Translations under genes and position numbers: made by a program
NCBI RefSeq assembly: GCF_963662255.1
Contig: NC_085047.1
Coordinates: 90,020,259 to 90,084,258, forward strand
Direction: 5' to 3'
DNA from: Cinclus cinclus
Lineage: Eukaryota; Chordata; Aves; Passeriformes; Cinclidae
DNA: 64,000 bases
Part shown: positions 48,801 to 60,800 of the stretch, piece by piece
How the letters are laid out: every line of letters begins with the position of its first letter
Numbering within the stretch: the stretch's first letter is position 1
The notes under the pieces: generated by a model
Told to the model about the DNA's origin: nothing
The model's input: the letters and a program-made list of their open reading frames with translations, nothing else
The model's database searches: none

Positions 48801-51800
48801 TCCTTCAACATTCCACATTTAACAGTACTGGCTCTATTCAATCCCATTGACTTCTCAGCACACTAAGGTCACCTCAGTTTAATCTGTCTAAAAACTATTT
48901 ACTATACTGAAAGACATATCATACCTATTAAGAAGACTAAAGCACATTTTCTACAAGAAGACTGCTCATCTGAAAACACACGACAGATGGGAGCAATAAA
49001 ACCCTCCCATTAAAGAAAACAGATTTTGCAACAAAAGGATAAGTGTTCCTACCCAAAACGTTCTTTTTTGCCCTCCTACCCCTAAATATGCATATTTCAG
49101 TCTTGCCTTTAATAATGACAGAAACACCACCACATCTGATGCAAGTTTAATACCTGCTTCATATATGCATAACACATGGTCTCTGCAACTCGCTTTCCTT
49201 CATCATAGCAGGCTCTTGGACCAATGGGATTCACATGCCCCCAATAATCCTCATTTTGAGGGTGAACTTCAGGATCTATGGGAAATAAAAAAAACAACCA
49301 CCTTAGATTATGATGTATCAGAAGATGACTATGCATGATGAAACTTTCAGTAGAGCATTTCTGTTATGCAAGTCAGCATAGCTTCTCTCTGAATTCTGCA
49401 TTTTAGAAAATCTTACATTTTAACACCATGTCTTTAAAGTGCAATCACTGGAACCATGAAAAATGGCAGTGGCAGAAGATGAAAGACCAGTAAAATAACT
49501 GAGTAAAAGCAAACAACAGCCAACAACTGTTTTCCCCAAAAGAGTGTGTTAATAGAGGGTTAAATTCAACTCTTCCCTGCAAAGACAACACTACCTCAAG
49601 GGCATAAATACAACTTTTACCTAAGGTGCTTCAGAGGAAACATTACAGGTTATGTAGGCAGCAGTTATGTAGGAGGCATTACAGTTTATGCAGGAAAGTA
49701 AAGCATATTCAAATTTCATAAAATAGGAAACGAGGGAAAAAAATGGAGAAAATAGCGATGCACTGCATTTCTTACAGTGGCGTAAAGAGTTATGTACCAC
49801 AAAGTACTTAGATTTCTTCTTTTATCCTGAGGATTTTTACTAGCTATCACTAGGCACAATATTAGACAATCTTTTGGTTTGATCCAGCATAGAAGTTCTT
49901 GATTATAAAAAACTAACAACTAAACAACAGTCACCTAGGAACTATTATGGCGTGTGCTCTACATGCTTGAAAAAATACAAACACTTGGTTTTTAAATCTC
50001 CCCCTCTGTTGTTTTTAGAATGGTATAATTTCTACTGGGTTTAAAGTTTGCATACATTACTACAGAACTTCCTAGTGTTGAAAGCTAATTTTTGAAACAA
50101 CCTTGACCGTCAGCTCTGATTAAGCCTTTCACATTATACGCTGCTCAAACATGATTATGGGTGAATTGGTGCCATATGAAAGCCATAGAGCAATGGTAAA
50201 TGCATAGAAGTTTTACATAATTATAAAAGCCCATAGCAATCTTAAGAAGGCCTGAAAAGATGCTGTGGGAAAGGAGATACTCCAGAAGGGAGTTTGTTCA
50301 GTTACAGAAGAGTCCTTGGGGCTACCATTTTTCTCTGTAGAGCCTGACCACAGATAATCTAAGGTTTGGGAGGCAGAAGGAATGCTGCACATGCTTGAGG
50401 CCACTTTGGCTGGCCAATCATCTTAAGGGATCTCTTGCTTGGGCTTTTATTTTGAATCTTCTGAAGCTGCTCCACCAAAAGTGTACATCTACAGGTGTGT
50501 TCTTTGCTCTTCCTCACTTTTTGCTCACAAAGTTTTCTATCGTGTGCCACAGGAGACAATTTCTGCTTATGCTTTTCAGCTGAGACTTAAATCTACTCCC
50601 ACTGAGCAGGGAACTGTGCCCGTGTATCTCCACTAATCTTGCAACACTGCTATTATCAATTATGCAATAGTTCAGAATAGAGAGAAGTTTCTGTAGCAGG
50701 CACAGGGTCTGTTACACACCCAAGGAAGTACTAAACATTCTTGCTGCATCCAGCCACCATTCTATCCATCATTCTTTCCCTCCTTCACTTCTAAAAGTAA
50801 GAGGAAGATGGAGAGCACTGCCAAATATTACATTTTAAGAGAAACCAGAAGAACCTGCATGCACAACCACTATTTTCTTAGCTTGGAGGTTACGTCCTTT
50901 GTTTTACACAGCAGGGCAATTGCTACATCTTAACAATACAATTCCTATGTGATGGGAAAAAGATATACATATTTACTATTGAAATTATCTTTCTTAGGTA
51001 TATATGTAAATGCCCTTCTCACATTTTAAACTGTAAGAAGAATATCTCCTAAAAAAGCAAGATAAGACAGTGATGAAAATCTATCATTCTGGTATCTGAA
51101 AAATATGTAAATATCCTTTTACACCGTCACATCTGAAGAGCTCTAAATACTGTTTTATTCTTCTTACCTCCATAGACTTCTGATGTAGAGGCCAGCAGCA
51201 GCCGTGCTCCAACACGTTTAGCTAAACCTAGATGTTGGGAAATGGGGAAAGAAGAACATAATTACAACAAGTGCAAGAATCTTTCACTCATGTTAGCTGT
51301 TTTAGTGTGATCCTGTTTTACATGTTTTTAAATAGAATTCAATCTCTCTCACAGGGCAAATTTAGCTGCAAATCACATCCACAGCTCCCACTTCCAAACT
51401 AGAAAATTTAAGAAACAGCAGAGCAACACCTCCATGGGATGTGTTTGCTTCTGTGACTAGCAGTTGCACTGAATCAAGATCCAAGAACTTAATCTATTAC
51501 CATCTAAATAAAGGCCAAGGAAGCATTCCACTTAGGATATCAGGATCTTGAAACAACGTAGTATATTATGATTACCAAATCCTTCTTTATACAGATTAAA
51601 GACAAGCTATGTAAAGAAACTTATACATGTTGTATGACAAAAAAATCAATCATTTCTCCTTTATTATGCCCTTTTAAACTGCTTGGATAATCCCACTCAT
51701 CACTGGAGATTATCCTGCATTCCATTTCAATGACTTTCTGGTCTTCAAACTGGCATGGCAAATCAAACAAATTTCTCACCTGTGCCATTCTGCCACCCCA

Positions 51801-54800
51801 ACAGCTTCTGAATCACCCAATTCTCTGAACTGTATTCTCTGGAGTACCACTCAAATAAGAAACTCAGCTATGCTAAATGCCTAGGAGTTTTTCTAACTCA
51901 TAACAATTCTTAGGGTCACTGACACTCCGATCATTCTGCATCATACCAAACAGCACAAAGATGGGAGGAAAAAGTAGTGAAGGCCTGAGGTCTTCTTTTC
52001 ACAGACCCATTCCCCAGCAAAACTAACAGACAAAGCTGAAAAAAACTGCCTTGTAATTATCCAGCACGAAGCTAGACATTATACACTCTTTCAAGAGTTT
52101 GCTAGCCAAGGCATGCACAAGAGGGTGCAGTACTCCTGGTGTCTGGAGTTTAAACCAGCACAGTTCCACCTAGTTCAGTGTTTGCTGAGGTGGAAAGGAA
52201 CACTTACGGTAATCGTGAGAATGTTCCACAGTCACCAAAGTGAAAACTGCAGTCATGACTGCACACAACTGTGCTATAAAAATCCTATGCTCTAAATTGT
52301 TCCTATTACTTCTGTAATTACTGCACACTCCATAGCCAACTTACAGGCACAAAGTTCTTGTGCTTTGAAAGCCATGTTGTCAGTGTTCATCTGCAGATAT
52401 AATTAAGGAAAAGGACAAAAATCTTCAAAGAGGGTAAAAATACTCCAACTTTATTTTGCTTAAAGAAACATCTTTTTAAAATGTACAACTAATTTGCTTC
52501 ATCCTTCCCCCTCCCCAGCAACTCTATCAGGATTGTATGTCTAACCAAATTAAGTAATAAAAAAATTCCACTTACCCAGCATGTTTAATGTCCCAATAGT
52601 GTTGGTCTTCAATGTTTTTATAGGATTATACATGTAATTTGGAGGAGAAGCAGGAGATGCTAGATGATAGATCTGATCCACTACAGGAAAATGGAGGGAA
52701 CAGCATTATTAACTTCCCACATAAGATATTAAATAAGAAAGCATTAAAAGTCAAGAAATAAGTATTCCTTTGTGCACTTCCTGGCACGGGAACCCAGCAT
52801 TTCCTGTATTGCTACCTAAAGATGATATGTACACAAACCTGTTGTAGCTCTAAGAAAGACTTAATTTTTAATAAAGTAAAACCTAGAGCATAATACAATG
52901 TATCAACACTGTTGATATGGATGCAGATATCTGTGCTGGTGCTCACACTTTTCTACTTATAAAAAACTTAGCTGAATACTTCAGAAATGTTTAGAAGCTG
53001 TAAAAGTATTTGCAACATTTTGTCACCCTCAAGTTTTTAAGTGGTTACAAGCTTCAGAGTATTTTTCTAAAACAGACTATGAAATAAAAATGGTAGAAAC
53101 ATGTTTCAATATGAGGAGAAACTTTCTGGGAAAATTAAATATAGTATTTTTATTTCTAGAACATCTGTCAATGAAACATTAATTGGCTTTGCATCATTTA
53201 CATATTAAATATAAATGGCAAGATACAAGCATGCACCTTTTGTTTGGTTTTTTTTCCTGTTACTTTTGTTACATATATGGAATGCTTTGGTAATACAGTA
53301 TTTTAGATTTAATTAGAAAAACAAACAGATCAAAACCCAATACAGAGATTTCAGCACACTTCTCCAACTCCCTATTATGAAATACAATTAACCAAAGAAC
53401 TAGTCAAAATCCATTGCCTGAAATGATTGAAAGTTGGAGGTATTAGTAACAAAAGACTGCTGGAACCAAATCTGTTAAATTACAATAAAAAACAAAGCAA
53501 TGAAAACTAGATTAATTTTCATAGGCAGTATATCATACTTAAAAGATCAACCTGCAAGCCTTTCATAATATGACTGTTTGTAAACATGTAAATGCCTTTC
53601 TCTCTTCCATGTAACTTGAATCACACCAAGCCAGAACTTTGTAAAAATAACCCACCTATGGATAAGCAACTGCAGAAGCAAAAATTAAACATCAGCTCAA
53701 ATGAGATGCTTAAGGAAGAACAAATCCCCTACATCAAGGTAATTTGAGAAAAGCAAACAAAAGGGGAGGTAATAATTAGAATGGCCTGATAAAAGAAAAG
53801 GAAAATATCTTCTTTGTGTTTCAAAAGAAAAGTTAGGTGTTTTATTTTTTTTTAAGAAGACTTGAAGTTGAAACCAGTAAGAAGCTGCAAGTCAAGGTTA
53901 GTTGCTATTCTGACAGAAGAAAATACTGCATGGCATAAGGCTGTCTTGCCCTAGAAGAGAACACTACTGGTCAAACAAATGTTTTCTTTTTATTTCCTTA
54001 GCTGTTTTATTATTAAAAAGCAATAACAAATGACAGCATTAAAAAAAATCTGTACTTTGACCACATACTGATTTCTCATAGCTTTCTGTTGGGGGCTTTA
54101 ACTTTCACAGTTATCTGCAGCATAATGAACTTTTTCTTCCAGTTCAATTACTTTTCCTACTTAAAACAGGGTAAAAGCACCCTTGACATTCAAATTGAAA
54201 AAAAAAAACCAAAACGAAACAACAAAACCAAAACAATTCTTTTCCTCCATTTAAATACAACTATATTTGCTTAAACAGCACATGCTGTATACGAGTTACA
54301 ATCTAGTAGGGAAAAAAAAAAAATCAGAAATTGTTTGAGTTGGAAGAGACCTTCAAGATCACCTACATCTTACCACACATTCCACTAGACCAGGCTGACC
54401 AAAGCCCCATCCAGCCTGGACTTGAACACTTTCAGTAATGAGGCATCCACAGCTTCTCTGGTCAACCTGTTCTGGTGCCTCACCACCCTCACAGTAGAGA
54501 TTGTGTTTCCTGCCTCTAATCTAAACCTACCTTCTTACAGTTTAAAGCAATTCCCCCTTGTCCTATCCATATATGAAAAAAATAAAATATCAACTATGAA
54601 GTTATCACCTACTTTCAACTAGCCAAGAACACTGAAATGTTAGAAGAATGTGCCTCCTGTTTTAAACTTCCTTCCCATTCTCAAATTTCATTTGACAAAG
54701 CAAGTATGCATACCCTTGCTTTCTGACCTCCAAGATATATACATATATATAAAAAAGCAGACTAGTAAGGCAAGAACATACACAAGTGGCTTGAATTATC

Positions 54801-57800
54801 CATGTGAAAGTAGTCTCTTACTTTTCAACAGTCTATTGAACAATGAAAAAATGAAAAGTAGGCAAGTCTTCAAAGCACAAGCATCTCCTTCACATTAAAA
54901 CATTACACTCTTTTCAAGATAAACATGTGTTCTGGTAATAACCCTTTAAAAATACCAGAAATATTGGCATGGTAAAATATTCAACATACTTTCTTTCTGA
55001 ATCCCTAATGAAGTGCACTTGCATATAAGTCAAGTTTTTCTAGATTAACTGTTGTGTCTATTGTCTACTGGGCAAGCTCAGGTCCTGATTTCTATGTAAC
55101 ACATCTTGGATAAGCACACACTGGATCATCTGGAGGAAGCATTTTAAAGTTTACCCAATACTGCAGCCCTGCATTATCACTGCAACACAAGAAATCCTGC
55201 AAAATATTCACTGATTAAACTCACCATGTCAAATGGCCAAAATAAGGAGAAATTATTTCAGGTCATACCTCACCCCAGAGAACAATTAACTATCAACATA
55301 AGCATAAGATGAGCTCCTAAGGCAAACTTCATGACTGCTACTGCAAGTTTTACTGTCGTGACAGAGTAATGATATTTGACAGTACGCTCAGGCAGATGCC
55401 ACAAAATATATCTACTTATACATTGCCATGCTCTCTTTGGTCTACAGCTGTTTAGCTCTACAGCAGGGATGAACTGCTGACTAGAAGATATCAAAACAGC
55501 CCAGAAAGCTAGAGAGACAGTTTTGGCAGATGTGTGATGCTGCTGCATATTTATTTTCACATAAAAAGGCGTAGAGAAGTAAAATTTCATGTAGCAGGTT
55601 CTCTGCTATTTGTTCTTGAATGATCAGGAAATAGTACATCCAACCACTATCAACTCTGGTGCAGCATCAAGAGAGAGCTTGTCACACAAAGCACCTCTAA
55701 TAGCAACACAAATAGCATCCAAAGATGACCTGATGCAGAGAGAGATGGCAGAAGAAAGTTCCCAGCTCAGGCTCCATTCCAAGCTCTACCTGCATTGCTA
55801 ATGCAACTGAAACTTTTGAAACTGTTTGCAACATGAAGCTAGTTAATTGTTTTGCATGATGAAGTGTGACATGGAATAACTACTCCATACTTTGGTCACA
55901 TGCTGGGGAAATAATGCAAAAATTTTAAATGGCTTGTTGAACTATGACACAATTCCTACAGATGAGTTCTGAACATGAATAAAATATATGACTGCCTCAA
56001 GTTTTGCTTTAAGTATCCCTTTCCCACAGCATGCCACTGTCATAAAACCAAAGACAATGGGTAGACTGGAAGATGGCAAAAGGAATGCTCTGTAAAGATG
56101 CTGACTGATGCTTGCAAGCAGCAGGTAACTCAGGCACAGTGGTGCAGAAAAATTAACAAAGCAGTTGCTGAAGTCACCTACAGCCAACTCAAAGCTGAAC
56201 TCTGACCTGAGTTTCATGCTATTTCCTTCTACCTATTCCTTCATAACCCTGTGTAAACCAGGTTTTTGGAAATTTTTAGAAACGGAAAATGTCACTTCAA
56301 AAGCACTTCAGTCTGTAAGTAATTTACTGCCCAACCCTACTCTGTCAAAGCAGAAATTAACTCTTTCCTGCCTTCCCCTTCATCTACTTAATTTTGTGAG
56401 GTTTTTTTTTTTTTAATATTGCTGATTTTTGACACACAGCAGGTCCTATAGGAACAATCCCTTTAATAGCATATACCAATTCAGTTACAGAAGGTCAAAA
56501 GCTACCATTCCTTTCTCTCCACAAGGATACAGCTAGGCCTGTAGTGGTCATATAATGGTTAGCCAGAAACAAATGCCTATAAAATACAAAACTCCCAAAA
56601 CTCCTTATAATATTCAAGTTTATTTAATTATTTTTAAACATGAAACTAAGTGTGAAAAACAGTGCAAAAGATAGAAAGTAGAAAGCAAGCAGGAAAGCAA
56701 GCAAGAAAGAACTCTCCTTCTTTTAGTCCTTCATTCTTCGCTTCCCAGCTAGCAATTGTTTTAAATGAAACAAGAAGGAGCTGGGGGGAAAAAAAAGGGT
56801 TTTTTTCCTTGACAGATGTACAGTCTTTCCTGTCTCATTTGCCTCAATGTACTTCCCCCCCATGCATAAAGGCAAAAATCAACCCTTGCATGGAAAAGGT
56901 TCAGCAAGAGCAGAGCTGGCAGAGAGATGGAAGATAGGGAATTTGCCAAGTGTCAGATGGCCATCTTCTGGATCAGAAGGACAGGCAACCAGGCAGCTAC
57001 AGGACCTCTGCCTCTTGCCTGGGAAAGAATCTTTCGTATATCAAGCCTCACACCAATGAAAAACAGCATCTTTTTTCCAAAACATTTGGAGAATACTGTA
57101 CATTTCAGTAGGGTGCAAAATTTCTACCATAAACTTTTCATATTTGATCCATCAAGCTGACAATACTGAAATAAGTGTAATTGTTTCTTATTCTACCTTC
57201 CCTCTATTAACTGTCAGGTCTGAAAAATACCTACTTTATTTTTTTTCCCCCTCAGAATTTCAGCAGGCCAGCTAGACAAAGCCATCTACTCAGCTTGGCT
57301 GACGACCTTGTGTGTTGTAGCACAAAGTTAATAGTTATTTAAGAAAGCAGGCAACTTAACTCTGTTCCAGCCAGAGCTGTGGAAAGCTATCCAAGCTACA
57401 GCTTTTCAAAGGATTAACTATTTGGATGCCTAGGACAATATCTCTGAGGGAAATAAAGAAATACATCTAGTAATTGACCTCCACAGCTCTTTCTTGTTAC
57501 ATAAAGAAGTTTTGCAACATTTAATACAAAGTCTTGAGCAACCTTTGCAATAAAGTCATAGCACAATTATTTGAAAATAATGGTGTGTGCAAAGTGCTAC
57601 ATTAAGTACCAACACAGAAGAACAAATGATAACACTGAATTCTGCAACTTTTGTGTGTAACTCATATGGGAGAGTACAACTTTGTTAATCGTGAAGACGG
57701 CAGCAAGTAGTTTACCAAGCACAGGACTGTAGACTACTGATAAACAAACATTAAACAAATTTCTTATGTTACAATTTTACTGAAAAAAGAGGCCAAAAAA

Positions 57801-60800
57801 CCCAAATTCATTTCAAAATAGCACAGACACAAAAGCTGACAAACATTCAAGCCAGGTACACAAGGTACACTGTGGCAAATACAGAAGTCTGTGCTCAACA
57901 TAAAGTTTAAGTAACATATTGCAAGATAAACAGCAACTAATGTTTGCTAATTATGCCTTTTTCTATGGGAAAAACTAAAAAAAATCCTGAAAATTTAGCA
58001 TACATGGAATCTGCAACACCTAAATTTGGATATGGACCTTCAATCTTGTGTTTTCCTTAATGCTAAACAAGAATGATCAGTAAAACCACTTGTCCCAGGG
58101 TGACCAAGATGAAATACTCCATGTAAGTCCAAAACACTGCCATAAAACTACTTTCCATTTTCTAGCCCTAATACTGCGCATGTTCTCCATGGAAATCTAC
58201 CACTTTTTCTATGACAGGAAATTACCTTTATCTTCAACTTCTGCCTTCAACATGTGTCACGGTCCCAGAAAGGACTGAACAGGTCACTAAGTCCAGTAAG
58301 TACCTGCATCCATCATTTTATTTGCTACTCGGGAAGCACTGAGCAGAAAAGCTTTGATCAGAAGCGTAAAATTAAGTTTCTACAGCTTGAATGTATGGAC
58401 TTTTCTTATGAAAAAAACAAACAGCTGTGCCATTTAATTATTGGAGGTCAGGCCAGAGAAGCTGACACAATGAAATGAGACATTTCTAGTGCCCTGAACT
58501 AAAAAGGACTACAAATAGAAGTTCATTTACCTGATGCTAAACATGTTGTCTGTAATGTCAGGCAAACTGGAACAAATTCATAAAGATTTACCATATTGCT
58601 CATACTGGAGCAGTTTTGGAGAGCCTTACACAAGAAACCAAGATCAAGGCACCATTGCACTTGGCTCTGGACAAACAAAATAAAGTAGCATTTGTTACCC
58701 TCTGCCTTGCCATAGACTTTCCTGACCATACAATTTAAAACCAGCAGGCAGAATGCATTAAGCACAGAAAACAAAGACTAGGAAGGGAAAAACCTGGGAT
58801 GGAAGTAAAAAAACAAAAATCAAAAAGCATGTATTAAAGACACTCTTTGACTCTGTATTTGCACGTGCTTTAATTTACCTGTGAGAGAACCTGGGAGACT
58901 GAACAATTTTGGGATACTGTAAAACACCGTTCAGTAAAATGTTACCATCTTGACATATGGAAGTCTGCTATTCACAAGAAGGCTATAGACTATTCTTTTG
59001 ACCAGTTCTGTGAGACTGTTGGTCTTAGCCTTAAAAATCAACTCAGACCTACAAGCCAGCAAGGTCCTTAAAAATGAAAGGGTTTTTTAGTCCTAGTCAA
59101 GCAAATGATTTATTGAAATTCTATAAAGACTGTTACTTTACTTACCTACGTGTGTGTAACTAGCAACTATAACACCTCCTGCAAACTTTGAAAGCCAATA
59201 TCCTTGTTGCTATGCATATCACATGCTTACACCCCGTCTCTCAATTAGCAAAATGTGCTTTTTATTATGTAATTTTAAAAGCTTTTTCAGTGAGAGTCAA
59301 AAAGAGCCAAAACTACCTTTGTGTTCACATCAGTCACTGAAATTAGAGCAAACATTTAAGAAATGTTTTTCCAGAAACTGGACTGCTGGCATGAAGAATT
59401 AGAACAGAACAACAACCATGACCAAAACCGAAGAGCTTTAGTCAACTGAAGATTAATCTCAAACATAAACCATGAAACAGCTTATCATTACCTACCACTC
59501 ACACTTTACTTCTCTTTTATTTCTTATTATTTTACTTAGGTAGTGCACATGCACTTGTTTTAAATAAAAGTTTTTGAGCATCAGAGTGGAACTATTCTTC
59601 ACTGCTCTGACCAAAAAGAGTTTGGGCAGCAGTTTCAGCTGCCACAGACTGCAATTTTAGAAGTATCATATAATATTTTTCAAAACACACTGTGAATCTT
59701 TGATTAGGGAACTGAAATCAGTTCAATTGACTCAACTGTTTCCACTGTTGACTGTAAATCTGTGTCATTTTCAGGCCTGTTTTTGTTCCAAATTCGTGAA
59801 AGGTGTGGTAAAAACAAAATAGAACAACACTACCAAGTGACCAAAAAGAAAAAAAGGCCAAAGTGTGTTCCTGTGAACTGAGAGACAGTTCAGCTGAGGA
59901 CATCTTTCAGATACAGGAGATAGCTGGGTTTAAAGGAAATGTGCACCTATCACTTTACAGATCACTTTAAGGCTTCCAAAAATTATTGAGGAAATAGGAA
60001 GAAGAAATGCCAGTGGGAGAAAGATCTGGGCTACATATAACTCTCTCACGCTTTCTTCCAGATTTATTCAACTGCTGTGTGTACCTAAAGGTAGTTGAAA
60101 ACCAGACCTCAGGACTGAAAACTGAGAGGCATTTTTTCCTGTTTAGGAAAACTCCAGTGTGGAATAATCATGTGCCATCTTATGACATCACCTTGGAAGT
60201 GGCTTGGTTTTCCATGTGTGTGGTTTTGGTTTTTATTTTATTGTTTCCAGGTATCTGTGTTTTTAGATTGGGGTTCTTTTTTGTTTGGTTGTTTTGTTGG
60301 TTGTTTGTTTTTTTTTTTTCACACGAGAAATACAGATTTTGGTGGCTTGAAGTGATATAAAAACAAACCCTTATTTTTTACTACAAACACACAGTCAACT
60401 CTAATGCCAAGGTGAATTGACAAGACAATTCACAACAAGACAGCACTCATGCTTATGTAATTTTGTAAATCAAGTACATTACCAATAACATACATTCAAT
60501 ACAGAATTTCCTTTGGCATTTTCTAACGCAATTTTATCCATTACCCTAAAGTGGGGTACATCACAGTAACACAATATGAAGCATTAATTTCCACTGTTTT
60601 CCAATTAACATCTGTGTGTCTTTACAATATGGTTTTGTAGGAGCACAAGCCACAGTACTCTCAAGTGACTAACTTGGGGCACTTATATTCTTAATGAATG
60701 TAGAGAATTAGGCAGGAAAGAAGTAAAGGAGTATTTTTATATTTCTTTTTCCTGATAATTTAAAAAAAAAAAGTGTTAATAGATTCTTCTCTTTCTAGAC

